Counted from the stretch's first letter, positions 9,025 to 18,666 are shown. The stretch: DNA of 64,000 bases from Lacinutrix sp. Hel_I_90 (GCF_000934685.1 NZ_JYNQ01000001.1:1662501-1726500), one strand, 5' to 3'. Program-made: numbers and translations. The notes: generated by a model from the letters alone, not told the origin.

Positions 9025-11526
9025 TTAAAAATAAAAGCCAAAACTTCCAGTCACACCAAATTTTCTAGCCTCTGGATTTGTAACAGGGTTTAAATAATTG
9101 CCTCTAAAATTAAAGTCTATTCTTAAAATTTTAAAAATATTTCCAACACCCACACTATATTCATAATACGCTTCTTTACTTGGTGCTCTATACACTAAAC
9201 CTGAAGCATTAATATCTCGGTTCTCTTGTGAGACATTACCAACAACACCTCTAAAGCCTAAAATAGCTCTTAAGTTGTATTTTTTTAATAGCGGTATACG
9301 AGAGAATAATCTTCCATTAAAATTATGTTCTACGTGTAAAGTAGCATATTCATCGGTTACAAATTCATAAAAATCTAATTGAGAAAAGGTATTATAAATT
9401 GAGAAATAGGTTTGATTTCCAGGTATAACACTCATTAAACCTAAGGGAATGTCACCATAGGTTTTGCCAACCTCAACAGTTGTGCTTAAACGCCCAAAGG
9501 CACCAATAGCCCAGGGTTGTAAATATGAAAATTGTAGCTTGGTATAGTCGAAATCACTATTAAAAACACTCTTATCACCTTTTGTCACTTGTGCAAAAAG
9601 CCTTGCAAAATCATCATTTTTTGTACGACGCTCAACACCAAAACCGGTCATTTCCCGCTGAGGAAAATACGATAATGATATCGCGGTCTCATACTGTTTA
9701 ACTTCACTTTCTGTCGTGGTTTGAGAAGCATCAGTGTAATAATCTAAACTAAAAGTTGATGATGCAGATTCTAAGGTTCTGTAAGTACCACTAATTCGCG
9801 TGACAAAATTTCTAAAGGGTTCTGCTTCTAGTGCTAATGTGGATAAATTTACATTGGTTAATTTATCATTTGTACCGGTTCCGATAACAGATGACGAAGC
9901 CAAACTCCTCCCCAAAACATCGGTAGATGAAGTTAAATTTGCACCTATTTGCTCGACATCTCGCCTATTCCCTCCAGAGATGATAAGTCGGCTTCTCTTG
10001 TCTAACAACCATTTTCCTGAAATGCCATACTTAAACTTATTATCTTTAAAACCATAAGCCGTAAACCCTTCTAATCGCCATAAATCATTTTGTCCAAAAT
10101 ACGTTCGTCCTCCTGCTCTTAAACGCACACCTTCAACATCGTTGTATCCAAAAACCGAAAATACGGGACCAACATCCAAATTTAATTGATCAAATTCTAT
10201 GTAACCAGAAGCCAAAATACTCCCTAAATTATATAATTTTTTAAATTTTTTAGTTTGCTTTAAAGAATCTAACATCACGTAAACGCCCTTTTCATCTTTA
10301 CTTAGCTCCTCCATTCTATTCTTCTCCCAAAAAGCATCATCTTGGTTGTATAGATCTTCATCAAAACTATAAACTTTCTTATTATAAAATTCTGGCTCTT
10401 TAACTTTATTAAATTCGTAATTATCATATAAAGTAGTACGTTTTCCATAAATACCTTTTGACGCTTCCTTTTTATTTAACGCAAAGTCAGACATGAAATA
10501 ATCACGTTTAATTAAAAATGTAGAGTCATTTAAAACGTCAAATTCCTGCTCAATATAAATCTCTTTAACCCAGTTTATATTAGCACTTTTTGAGGCTTGC
10601 AAATTTATATTCTTAATGGCATAGGTCGTGTCGGCCACCCAAAAATCACCCTTAAAAGTAAGTTCATTCTTTCGCCTTGGGTAGTAAATAATATTGTAGC
10701 ACCATTTATCACCTATAAATGAGCTGTCAGCCAATACATAATTATAGACCTGTATTCCCGTTCTTGATAACGGACTCGTGAAGCTTTTATCAAAAAACTT
10801 TAAGTAGTTCTCATAAACATCATATTCGCTATATAAATCATCAATAAAGTCTATAATAATCTGATTATTACTAAACCCAGAATTTTTATTTCCTCTTAAA
10901 ATTTCACGCTTTTCGTTGATAACATTATCTCCATACACTTCACTTGAAGCCTCGTTAATAAACATTGGCAAATACGTTTTACCCGTTACTCTTGAGGTAT
11001 CCACTTGCTCGAAAACGAATTCCATACCACGAAACAACTTACTATTTACTGTTGCGCTGTCGATGGTGTTTAAATCGAATTCTACCTTTTCGTATTTATC
11101 GTATTGGTACTGTTTGTATTGTTTTAGACCATTACTACGTTTGTTTGCCCAGATTTTTCTTAGAATATCTATGGCTGGATTGTTTTTTTTAGGCTGTTTC
11201 CCAGTCACCAAGATAACTTCGTTTAGTGCCGCTGCATCTTCACTTAAAGTCACATTAAATTCATAATTCACCTTTTTATCAAGGGTGACAACTTGGGTTT
11301 TATACCCTATAAATGAAAAAATAACGACGTCATAGTTTTCATCACTTTCCAGATAAAAGGTCCCATTTTCATCGGTAATCGTTCCTATGCTGGTACCCTG
11401 AAAATAGACATTTGCGTAAGCAATAGGTTCTTTAGATTCATCATAAATATGACCACTCACTTTTGTTTGAGCTAAAGCGGAAAGACTTCCGAAGAATAAA
11501 AGGAGTAATAGGTATTTCAATTTCAT
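9025..11526 (-). CDS. DUF5686 outer-membrane protein with carboxypeptidase-regulatory domain
   Basis: 833 residues. A signal peptide (1-19) precedes a carboxypeptidase-D-regulatory-like domain (about 21-105; VSGHIYDESKEPIAYANVYF, FSFIGYKTQVV), as found at the front of SusC-type proteins. The rest matches the DUF5686 family: a mixed region up to about 400, then strands that look like a large outer-membrane barrel ending in an aromatic C-terminus (GVTGSFGFYF). No TonB-dependent-receptor plug motif is evident. The function of DUF5686 proteins is unknown; a role in outer-membrane transport or biogenesis is inference from topology. It follows pdhB on the same strand, 161 nt away. Confidence 0.85.
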   Translation of the reverse strand: MKLKYLLLLLFFGSLSALAQTKVSGHIYDESKEPIAYANVYFQGTSIGTITDENGTFYLESDENYDVVIFSFIGYKTQVVTLDKKVNYEFNVTLSEDAAALNEVILVTGKQPKKNNPAIDILRKIWANKRSNGLKQYKQYQYDKYEKVEFDLNTIDSATVNSKLFRGMEFVFEQVDTSRVTGKTYLPMFINEASSEVYGDNVINEKREILRGNKNSGFSNNQIIIDFIDDLYSEYDVYENYLKFFDKSFTSPLSRTGIQVYNYVLADSSFIGDKWCYNIIYYPRRKNELTFKGDFWVADTTYAIKNINLQASKSANINWVKEIYIEQEFDVLNDSTFLIKRDYFMSDFALNKKEASKGIYGKRTTLYDNYEFNKVKEPEFYNKKVYSFDEDLYNQDDAFWEKNRMEELSKDEKGVYVMLDSLKQTKKFKKLYNLGSILASGYIEFDQLNLDVGPVFSVFGYNDVEGVRLRAGGRTYFGQNDLWRLEGFTAYGFKDNKFKYGISGKWLLDKRSRLIISGGNRRDVEQIGANLTSSTDVLGRSLASSSVIGTGTNDKLTNVNLSTLALEAEPFRNFVTRISGTYRTLESASSTFSLDYYTDASQTTTESEVKQYETAISLSYFPQREMTGFGVERRTKNDDFARLFAQVTKGDKSVFNSDFDYTKLQFSYLQPWAIGAFGRLSTTVEVGKTYGDIPLGLMSVIPGNQTYFSIYNTFSQLDFYEFVTDEYATLHVEHNFNGRLFSRIPLLKKYNLRAILGFRGVVGNVSQENRDINASGLVYRAPSKEAYYEYSVGVGNIFKILRIDFNFRGNYLNPVTNPEARKFGVTGSFGFYF

Positions 11527-11687
11527 GATTGGGTTTTAATGTTTTTCAAAGGTCCTATAGAACATGCATTTAATTATACCACTTTGCGAAAAATGATAAG
11601 CTATAAATGGTTTATAGGTTTCGAATATAAACAAAAAACTTCATCAACAATTATGCTAATGAAGCTTTAAGTCACTGTTTTAATATT

Positions 11688-12668
11688 TTATTTCTTGTAC
11701 ATTACCTTTTTTACTGCCTTTACCACTTCATCACTATTTGGCAACCACTCTTCTAATAAAACTGGTGAATATGGTGCTGGCGTATCTGCTGTATTTATTT
11801 TTACCACTGGCGCATCTAAATAATCAAAGGCCTCAGACTGTACAATGTAAGTTAACTCTGTAGACACATTCCCAAAAGGCCATGCTTCTTCTAAAATCAC
11901 TAAACGATTTGTTTTTTTAACCGACTTTAAAACGGCCGCTTTATCTAGAGGTCGCACGGTACGTAAATCAATAATTTCACATGAAATACCTTCTTTAGCT
12001 AGTTCATCTGCCGCTTTATAGGCTTCTTTAATAATTTTACCAAAAGAGACTATCGTTACATCTGTACCTTCTCTTTTTATCTCTGCAACACCTATAGGAA
12101 TTGTATATTCTCCTTCTGGCACTTCACCCTTATCGCCATACATTTGCTCACTTTCCATGAAAATAACCGGATCGTCATCACGTATTGCGGATTTTAATAA
12201 ACCTTTTGCGTCATAAGGTGTTGAAGGCACCACCACTTTTAAACCAGGCGTATTTGCAAACCAGCTTTCAAATGCCTGAGAGTGTGTTGCTCCTAATTGG
12301 CCTGCAGAAGCTGTTGGACCTCTAAAAACAATAGGACACTTAAATTGTCCACCAGACATTTGCCTAATCTTTGCTGCATTATTTATAATTTGATCAATTC
12401 CAACTAAAGAGAAATTAAAAGTCATATACTCTACAATGGGCCTGTTACCAGTCATCGTACTCCCAATAGCGATACCCGCAAAACCAAGTTCGGAAATAGG
12501 CGTGTCAATCACACGTTTTGCGCCAAACTCGTCAAGCATCCCTTTAGAGGCTTTGTAAGCACCATTGTATTCAGCGACCTCCTCACCCATCAAATAAACG
12601 CTTTCATCTCTGCGCATTTCTTCACTCATGGCTTCGCAAATAGCTTCTCTAAATTGAATAGTCTTCAT
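11688..12668 (-). CDS. pdhB: Pyruvate dehydrogenase E1 component, beta subunit
   Basis: 326 residues, normal for the beta subunit of a heterotetrameric 2-oxoacid dehydrogenase E1. With the alpha subunit (not in this window) it decarboxylates pyruvate using thiamine diphosphate and passes the acetyl group to lipoylated E2. Typical segments are FREAICEAMSEEMRRD at the N-terminus, the TPP-binding Glu region LMGEEVAEYNGAYK, DTPISELGFAGIAIG, and the C-terminal transketolase domain (DLRTVRPLDKAAVLKSV, LEEAWPFGNV). A branched-chain dehydrogenase beta subunit is the alternative, but the residues and length favour PdhB. The gene appears to have its own promoter. Confidence 0.92.
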   Translation of the reverse strand: MKTIQFREAICEAMSEEMRRDESVYLMGEEVAEYNGAYKASKGMLDEFGAKRVIDTPISELGFAGIAIGSTMTGNRPIVEYMTFNFSLVGIDQIINNAAKIRQMSGGQFKCPIVFRGPTASAGQLGATHSQAFESWFANTPGLKVVVPSTPYDAKGLLKSAIRDDDPVIFMESEQMYGDKGEVPEGEYTIPIGVAEIKREGTDVTIVSFGKIIKEAYKAADELAKEGISCEIIDLRTVRPLDKAAVLKSVKKTNRLVILEEAWPFGNVSTELTYIVQSEAFDYLDAPVVKINTADTPAPYSPVLLEEWLPNSDEVVKAVKKVMYKK

Positions 12669-12690
12669 ATTACATGTAAAAATTGAAGGA

Positions 12691-12698
12691 CAAAAATA
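12691..12698 (-). promoter_or_regulatory. pdhB -7 box
   Basis: Minus-strand TATTTTTG, a full TAnnTTTG match, lies 22 nt before the pdhB ATG. No -33 TTTG at standard spacing is evident. Confidence 0.45.
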
Positions 12699-12880
12699 AG
12701 AATAAAACGAAACTATTCCATTAACAATTTATTTAAAATTTATTATGCATGCATAGTATATTTCCAAAATAAAATAATTATCTTCGTAACTTGAAAAAAG
12801 AAGCGCGAAGCGAATAATAAACGATAACGTTATAGTTCTCGCCTTCTCAAATAAAATAGTCTTAATTTAATTATAGAAAT

Positions 12881-13627
12881 ATGAAAATTTTAGTGTGTAT
12901 CAGTCACGTTCCAGACACTACATCGAAAATTAATTTTACAGATGGAGATTCTAAATTCGATACGAACGGCGTTCAATTTGTAATCAACCCTAATGATGAG
13001 TTTGGTTTAACCCGTGCGATGTGGTTTAAAGAAAAGCAAGGCGCAACAGTAGATGTTGTAAATGTAGGGGGTGCAGAAACAGAACCAACATTACGAAAGG
13101 CTTTAGCTATTGGCGCAGACACTGCGATTAGAGTTAACACAACAGCAAAAGATGGTTTTCAAGTCGCTAAAGAATTAGCTAAAGTTGTAAAAGACGGTGG
13201 TTACGATTTGGTTATTGCCGGTCGTGAATCTATTGATTATAATGGTGCCATGGTACCAGGTATGTTAGCCGAATTAACGAACGCTAATTTTGTTACCAAT
13301 TGCATTAGTTTAGATGTTGATGGTACAACTGCTAAAGCGACTAGAGAAATTGATGGCGGAAAAGAAACGGTAACCACAAGTTTGCCTTTAGTTATTGGAG
13401 GACAAAAAGGATTGGTAGAAGAAAGTGACTTACGTATCCCAAATATGAGAGGTATTATGATGGCGCGTAAAAAACCTTTAACGGTACTTGAACCGGCTAC
13501 GGCTGAGACAGAAACGACAACGGTTAAATTTGAAAAGCCAGTTCCTAAGGGCGCTGTGACTTTAGTAGATGCAGATAATTTAGATGAACTAGTGAACTTA
13601 CTTCATAATGAGGCTAAGGTAATTTAG
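12881..13627 (+). CDS. etfB: Electron transfer flavoprotein subunit beta
   Basis: 248 residues of the FixA/EtfB family. It starts MKILVCISHVPDTTSKINF and carries the AMP/nucleotide-binding stretch of the family (VIAGRESIDYNGAMVPGML, where other members have GKQAIDGDTGQVG). With EtfA it forms the heterodimer that takes electrons from acyl-CoA and other dehydrogenases and passes them to ETF:quinone oxidoreductase. It is followed by etfA in the same orientation. The 104-nt gap between them holds a palindromic repeat. Confidence 0.95.
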   Translation: MKILVCISHVPDTTSKINFTDGDSKFDTNGVQFVINPNDEFGLTRAMWFKEKQGATVDVVNVGGAETEPTLRKALAIGADTAIRVNTTAKDGFQVAKELAKVVKDGGYDLVIAGRESIDYNGAMVPGMLAELTNANFVTNCISLDVDGTTAKATREIDGGKETVTTSLPLVIGGQKGLVEESDLRIPNMRGIMMARKKPLTVLEPATAETETTTVKFEKPVPKGAVTLVDADNLDELVNLLHNEAKVI

Positions 13628-13691
13628 TTGTAAACTAAAGTGGCCCAAACTTGTTTTGAGAGCGCTTGAAGTTTACAGTAACATTAATTAG

Positions 13692-13711
13692 ATTCCCACC
13701 TTCGTGGGAAT
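13692..13711. repeat. Dispersed palindrome, copy 2 (before etfA)
   Basis: ATTCCCAC (13692-13699), a CTTC loop, and GTGGGAAT (13704-13711). It is the same stem as at 8899 and lies 20 nt before the etfA ATG inside the etfBA transcript. Confidence 0.8.
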
Positions 13712-13731
13712 GACAAATACAAATATTTATT

Positions 13732-14694
13732 ATGTCAGTTTTAGTATATACAGAATCAGAAAATGGAAAATTTAAGAAAACAGCTTTAGAAGTTGCTTCT
13801 TATGCCAAAGCTGTTGCAGACCAAATGGGAACAACAGTAACTGCAATTGCAGTAAATGCTGGAGACACCAGCGAATTAGAAAAATATGGAGTCGATAAAG
13901 TTTTAAAGGTATCCAATTCAGCTTTAGACACATTCAACGCAAAATCTTACGCTGCTGCCATTAAGCAAGCCGCAGAAAAAGAAGGTACGAAAGTAGTTAT
14001 TGTTAGTCAAAGTGCAGACAGTAAGTACTTAGCACCTATTTTAGCCGTTGGTTTACAGGCCGGTTATGCGTCTAATGTTGTTGAAGCGCCTTCTAGTACT
14101 TCTCCGTTTACAGTGAAACGCACCGCGTTCACAAACAAAGCATTTAACATTACTACTATAGATACAGACGTTAAAGTTGTTGGTGTCTCTAATAACTCTT
14201 TTGGTTTGGTTGAGACCGCTGCAAGTGCAACTACAGAAGACTTTTCTCCTGTCATTCCAGATTCTGGAGTAACAGTACAGTCTGTTGACAAAGCAACCGA
14301 CAAAGTAACTATTGCAGATGCAGAAATAGTAGTGTCTGCTGGTCGTGGAATGAAAGGACCAGAGAACTGGGGCATGATAGAAGAACTAGCAGGTGTTTTA
14401 GGCGCCGCTACGGCGTGCTCAAAACCAGTATCTGACTTAGGTTGGAGACCACACGGTGAACACGTAGGGCAAACAGGAAAACCCGTTGCGGCAAACTTAT
14501 ATATTGCCATAGGTATTTCTGGAGCGATTCAGCATTTAGCAGGAATTAATGCTTCTAAAGTAAAAGTGGTTATCAATACAGATCCAGAAGCACCTTTTTT
14601 TAAGGCTGCCGATTATGGTGTTGTTGGTGATGCTTTTGAAGTTGTTCCTGTACTAATCGAAAAATTAAAAGCATTTAAAGCGGCAAACGCTTAA
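13732..14694 (+). CDS. etfA: Electron transfer flavoprotein subunit alpha
   Basis: 320 residues, the normal EtfA/FixB length. The N-terminal domain (1-185) precedes the FAD-binding C-terminal domain, recognised by VVSAGRGMKGPENW, CSKPVSDLGWRPHGEHVG, QTGKPV and YIAIGISGAIQHLAGI. FAD sits in this subunit at the interface with EtfB, which is encoded just upstream. A strong terminator follows the stop codon. Confidence 0.96.
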   Translation: MSVLVYTESENGKFKKTALEVASYAKAVADQMGTTVTAIAVNAGDTSELEKYGVDKVLKVSNSALDTFNAKSYAAAIKQAAEKEGTKVVIVSQSADSKYLAPILAVGLQAGYASNVVEAPSSTSPFTVKRTAFTNKAFNITTIDTDVKVVGVSNNSFGLVETAASATTEDFSPVIPDSGVTVQSVDKATDKVTIADAEIVVSAGRGMKGPENWGMIEELAGVLGAATACSKPVSDLGWRPHGEHVGQTGKPVAANLYIAIGISGAIQHLAGINASKVKVVINTDPEAPFFKAADYGVVGDAFEVVPVLIEKLKAFKAANA

Positions 14695-14720
14695 TTTTTT
14701 ATAAATTGTGCTCGTAAAAA

Positions 14721-14760
14721 AGCGGTTTAAATTTTTTTTACAATTTGAACCGCTTTTTTT
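14721..14760 (+). terminator. Terminator after etfBA
   Basis: The stem 14721-14732 / 14743-14754 (AGCGGTTTAAAT / ATTTGAACCGCT) has one G-U pair and is followed by T7. Confidence 0.85.
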
Positions 14761-14771
14761 ATTTTTAACAT

Positions 14772-15386
14772 ATGAGCTTAGTAAGACTAAAAATAAAAGG
14801 AATATCATACAGCCAAACTCAAAATGGCGCGTATGCTTTGATATTAAATGAAGTAGATGGCGATCGAAAACTTCCAATTGTTATTGGTGCTTTCGAAGCC
14901 CAATCTATTGCTATTGCGTTAGAAAAAGAAATTCGACCACCAAGGCCATTAACTCATGACCTTTTTAAAAATTTCGCTGACCGGTTTGATATCGTAGTGA
15001 AACAAGTAATCATTCATAAACTGGTAGATGGTGTTTTTTATTCTAGTTTAATTTGCGAACGTGATAAAATTGAAGAAATCATTGATGCAAGAACAAGCGA
15101 TGCCATTGCCTTAGCGTTGCGTTTTCAAGCGCCTATTTTTACTTACAAGAATATATTAGACAAAGCTGGAATTTACTTAAAAGTGGACCCGAATAAGGAG
15201 GATGAGGAATCTCCTGAAAGCATCATAATAGAAGACATTATTAATGAAGAGCTAGAGCTAAGCGATACTGAAGGAGATTACAAATCGCATACGCTTGAAG
15301 AACTACAGCGTCTTTTAGACGAAGCCGTTAGTAGTGAAGATTATGAGAAAGCTGCCAAAATTAGAGATGAGATTTCTAAACGATAA
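14772..15386 (+). CDS. Bifunctional nuclease (DUF151/BFN) family protein
   Basis: 204 residues. The BFN/DUF151 domain covers about 1-130 (LPIVIGAFEAQSIAIALE, PPRPLTHDLFKNF, RTSDAIALALRFQAPIF). A C-terminal UvrB/UvrC interaction motif follows (about 165-204, LEELQRLLDEAVSSEDYEKAAKIRDEI). Plant and bacterial members have been reported as bifunctional nucleases, but the biological role in flavobacteria is unclear. It lies 7 nt upstream of the nucleoside transporter, so the two are probably cotranscribed. A nuclease-related gene beside nucleoside uptake suggests nucleotide salvage, which is inference. Confidence 0.88.
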   Translation: MSLVRLKIKGISYSQTQNGAYALILNEVDGDRKLPIVIGAFEAQSIAIALEKEIRPPRPLTHDLFKNFADRFDIVVKQVIIHKLVDGVFYSSLICERDKIEEIIDARTSDAIALALRFQAPIFTYKNILDKAGIYLKVDPNKEDEESPESIIIEDIINEELELSDTEGDYKSHTLEELQRLLDEAVSSEDYEKAAKIRDEISKR

Positions 15387-15393
15387 ACACCTT

Positions 15394-17133
15394 ATGAAAC
15401 ATTTTTTATTAGCTGTTACAGCTATTTTTTTTGGGATAGCTTCTGTTTTAGCTCAAGATATTAACAAAACTTGGAAAGTAGATGCTTTAGAAAACACCTC
15501 TGAAAACGCATTATTTTCTCCCTCTGAAACATTAGAATTAAAAGACGGTACATTTAAAATTTTAGCAACTGATGCTATTGAAAAAGCAGCGGGTGATTAC
15601 CTATACCAAAACAATTTACTTGTTTTCTATTTTAATACACCCAAAGACACCACTCGAAATTTTAGAATTTCAGAAAAAACAGATTCTACTTTAGTATTCT
15701 CTGAAAGAAACACCAGATATTCTTTTAAAAATCAAGCTTTAGAGGAAGTGGCTATAATTACAGATGCGACTACCCCTATTATTCCTAGTCAAGGTTTTTC
15801 GTTTGGAAGCCTATGGCGCGGTATTTTAGGTATGATTTCACTTATTGTTATTGCCTTTTTATTTAGTAGTAATAGAAAAGCAATTAACTGGAAAACTGTT
15901 GGTTTAGGTTTATTTTTTCAGCTCGTTATCGCCATAGGGGTGTTAAAAATTGACTTTATAAAATCAGCGTTCGAATATATTGGAAAAGCTTTTATAGCTA
16001 TTTTAGGCTTTACTCAAGCAGGAAGCGAGTTTTTATTTGGTGGCATGCTAGATGTTAAGTCTTTTGGATTTATTTTTGCTTTTCAGGTGTTACCAACCAT
16101 TATCTTCTTTTCCGCATTAACTTCTGTATTATTCTATTTAGGGCTTATTCAAAAAGCCGTAAAAGGCATGGGTTTATTACTCACTAAAATTCTAGGAATC
16201 TCTGGGGCAGAGAGTTTAAGTGTTGCTGGAAACATTTTTTTAGGGCAAACAGAAGCGCCTTTACTTATCAAGGCCTATTTGGAAAAGATGAACAAGTCTG
16301 AAATCCTATTGGTTATGATTGGCGGTATGGCTACTGTTGCCGGCGCTGTATTAGCAGCATACATAGGTTTTTTAGGAGGTGAAGATGAAGCCCTTCAATT
16401 ATTCTATGCGAAACACCTTTTAGCAGCTTCAGTAATGGCGGCACCTGGAGCCATTGTTATTTCTAAAATACTTTATCCGCAAACCGAAAAAATAAACACA
16501 GAAGTGAGTGTCTCTCAGGAGAAAATAGGCTCTAATATACTTGAAGCGATAGCCAACGGCACCACTGAAGGCTTAAGATTGGCTGTAAATGTTGGCGCCA
16601 TGTTGTTAGTTTTCGTCGCCTTTATCGCAATGATTAATGGTATTTTAGGCGGCATGGCTGGCTTTGATGGTTTGGTGATAGACAGCTTGAATATCAATTG
16701 GCAGTTTACCTCGCTTAACGAAATTATCGCTGTAAACACCCCATACGATAAGCTCTCATTGGAGTTTTTATTAGGCTATTTATTTGCACCACTCATGTGG
16801 TTAATAGGTGTTGCTCAAGAAGACATGGCGCTAATGGGACAACTGTTAGGTATCAAATTAGCCGCAAGTGAATTTATTGGGTATATTCAATTGGCAGAAC
16901 TTAAAAATGTGGTAAGCGCAACCCATTTAACATACGAAAAGTCGATTATTATGGCAACCTACATGCTTTGTGGCTTTGCAAACTTCGCCTCTATTGGTAT
17001 TCAAATTGGAGGCATTGGTTCTTTAGCACCAGGGCAACGTAAGCTGCTTTCAAAATTTGGATTGAAAGCTTTACTAGGAGGCACCATTGCATCTTTAATT
17101 TCTGCAACCATTGCAGGAATGATTATAGGTTAA
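15394..17133 (+). CDS. NupC-type concentrative nucleoside transporter with exported N-terminal domain
   Basis: 579 residues from the ATG at 15394, chosen because it begins a signal peptide (MKHFLLAVTAIFFGIASVLAQ) 7 nt after the previous stop. Residues 22-135 form a soluble, beta-rich domain (DINKTWKVDALENTSE..., lipocalin-like in pattern) absent from E. coli NupC. Residues 150-579 are the CNT transporter: gating and nucleoside-binding segments appear as FFSALTSVLFYLG, SGAESLSVAGNIFLGQTEAPLL and GFANFASIGIQIGGIG. It takes up nucleosides with an ion gradient across the inner membrane. The role of the extra N-terminal domain is unknown. Confidence 0.9.
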   Translation: MKHFLLAVTAIFFGIASVLAQDINKTWKVDALENTSENALFSPSETLELKDGTFKILATDAIEKAAGDYLYQNNLLVFYFNTPKDTTRNFRISEKTDSTLVFSERNTRYSFKNQALEEVAIITDATTPIIPSQGFSFGSLWRGILGMISLIVIAFLFSSNRKAINWKTVGLGLFFQLVIAIGVLKIDFIKSAFEYIGKAFIAILGFTQAGSEFLFGGMLDVKSFGFIFAFQVLPTIIFFSALTSVLFYLGLIQKAVKGMGLLLTKILGISGAESLSVAGNIFLGQTEAPLLIKAYLEKMNKSEILLVMIGGMATVAGAVLAAYIGFLGGEDEALQLFYAKHLLAASVMAAPGAIVISKILYPQTEKINTEVSVSQEKIGSNILEAIANGTTEGLRLAVNVGAMLLVFVAFIAMINGILGGMAGFDGLVIDSLNINWQFTSLNEIIAVNTPYDKLSLEFLLGYLFAPLMWLIGVAQEDMALMGQLLGIKLAASEFIGYIQLAELKNVVSATHLTYEKSIIMATYMLCGFANFASIGIQIGGIGSLAPGQRKLLSKFGLKALLGGTIASLISATIAGMIIG

Positions 17134-17274
17134 TAAATTCACAAGAAGATAGTAGTCTTTTAAAACAAAGAGACTAGGCACACTAAAAGAACGCGAATAC
17201 CCCATCCTGTTATGCCTGTTTTTTATTTTTAAATCATAGGCCACAAAACGTTAATAACTTTTTATATAAATTAG

Positions 17275-17307
17275 AGCATCTAAGACCAATCTTAGGTGCT
17301 TTTTTTT
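17275..17307 (+). terminator. Terminator after the nucleoside transporter
   Basis: AGCATCTAAGA (17275-17285) pairs with TCTTAGGTGCT (17290-17300) with one G-U pair, followed by T7. It lies about 140 nt past the transporter stop; I see no gene in that gap. Confidence 0.8.
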
Positions 17308-17347
17308 AATTTTAACCCCAAGTAAAACAGACGTTTAATTTAATGAG

Positions 17348-17364
17348 ATTCCCACTTTCGTGGG
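17348..17364. repeat. Dispersed palindrome, copy 3 (before thyA)
   Basis: ATTCCCAC (17348-17355), a TTTC-type loop and GTGGG (17360-17364). The right arm is degenerate compared with the copies at 8899 and 13692. It lies 8 nt before the thyA ATG. Confidence 0.65.
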
Positions 17365-17372
17365 TAGTGCGC

Positions 17373-18197
17373 ATGAAACAATACCACGATTTAGTAAAAC
17401 ACGTATTAGAAAACGGAAACCAGAAAGGCGATCGCACAGGAACAGGCACATTAAGTGTGTTTGGACACCAAATGCGTTTTGATTTAAGTGAAGGTTTCCC
17501 AATGGTAACGACTAAAAAACTCCATTTAAAATCTATAATTTACGAATTGCTTTGGTTTCTTAAGGGGGATACAAACATTAATTACCTTAAAGAAAACGGG
17601 GTTAAAATTTGGGATTCATGGGCCGATGAAAATGGCGATTTAGGTCCCGTTTATGGTCACCAATGGCGCAACTGGAACAGTGATGAAGTTGACCAAATAA
17701 AAGAAGTCGTAGAAACACTAAAAAACAACCCAAATAGTCGTCGCATGTTAGTTTCTGCATGGAATCCATCTGTTTTACCCGATACTTCAAAATCATTCAG
17801 TGAAAATGTGACTAATGGCAAAGCTGCTTTACCACCTTGCCATGCTTTTTTTCAGTTTTATGTTGCAGAAGGCAAATTATCTTGCCAATTATACCAACGC
17901 AGTGCAGACATTTTTTTAGGTGTCCCATTTAACATTGCCTCTTACGCCTTATTTACGATGATGATGGCTCAGGTTTGTGGCTACGAAGTAGGCGAATTTA
18001 TTCACACCTTTGGTGATGCCCATATTTACAGCAATCATATTGAACAATTAGAATTACAATTGTCTCGTGAGTTACGCCCATTACCAACCATGAAAATCAA
18101 CCCTAATGTAAAAGACATCTTAGCTTTTAAATTTGAAGATTTTACTTTGGAAAATTACGAGCCTCACCCACATATAAAAGGTGCTGTTGCTGTGTAG
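17373..18197 (+). CDS. thyA: Thymidylate synthase
   Basis: 274 residues from the ATG at 17373. A longer in-frame start at 17343 would run through the palindromic repeat and is rejected. ThyA converts dUMP to dTMP using methylene-tetrahydrofolate. Visible signatures are [12 protein letters not shown] (folate and phosphate binding), the catalytic Cys in [31 protein letters not shown] and [13 protein letters not shown] short insertion ([16 protein letters not shown]) sits just before the catalytic Cys where E. coli has a shorter loop. DHFR, which regenerates the folate product, is encoded 1.8 kb downstream on the same strand. Confidence 0.96.
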   Translation: MKQYHDLVKHVLENGNQKGDRTGTGTLSVFGHQMRFDLSEGFPMVTTKKLHLKSIIYELLWFLKGDTNINYLKENGVKIWDSWADENGDLGPVYGHQWRNWNSDEVDQIKEVVETLKNNPNSRRMLVSAWNPSVLPDTSKSFSENVTNGKAALPPCHAFFQFYVAEGKLSCQLYQRSADIFLGVPFNIASYALFTMMMAQVCGYEVGEFIHTFGDAHIYSNHIEQLELQLSRELRPLPTMKINPNVKDILAFKFEDFTLENYEPHPHIKGAVAV

Positions 18198-18210
18198 TTG
18201 TAGTACCTTA

Positions 18211-18567
18211 TATGAAATCACAAGTAAACAAGTCCCTTTATTTGATGAATTAGAGTAAGCAGATCATTATGATCCCACAGCTAAGAACTAAATCATTAAA
18301 TAAAAGATTTTATTGCCGAAAATATTAGCTCTGAATTTGTGTTGCAGCTTTTGAACACCAAGACTCCATTGTATTTAACTTTAAAATTTTAATTACTAAG
18401 CAAGTCTATAGCACTACGTTGTTGGTACTGCCGTTTCTCAAAAAGAGGACACTGAGTATCAAATACTATTTTAAAAACATCCTGACATTAAAATCAATAA
18501 TAAGATAGAATTGAATACGTCGTATGACTTTTCGGGATTTTATGTCATAAACAAATTAGCAAACTAA
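18211..18567 (+). pseudogene. Decayed gene remnant between thyA and the M24-like gene
   Basis: The 469-nt gap holds protein-like fragments in two frames with no usable whole frame. Frame 1 gives EITSKQVPLFDELE, a TAA at 18256, then ADHYDPTAKN. From 18300 another frame gives DFIAENISSEFVLQLLN, ending at 18390. Frame 1 resumes near 18412 with VGTAVSQKEDTEYQILF, a TAA, then about 30 residues to a stop at 18565. Two in-frame stops and two frame changes fit a degenerate gene of about 120 codons. The family is not recognised. This is inferred from coding-like composition only. Confidence 0.45.
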
Positions 18568-18666
18568 CAGGGCAAATTTAAAAACTCGAATCGCGTGTAA
18601 CCGAAAATCATTTCATCATCTTTACACTACACGACATACACAAGAAACTTACCCTCTTATTTAAAA

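Noticed and set aside
17343-17372. Upstream in-frame start for thyA
   Set aside because: It would translate the palindromic repeat, and the homologous N-terminus begins at 17373.
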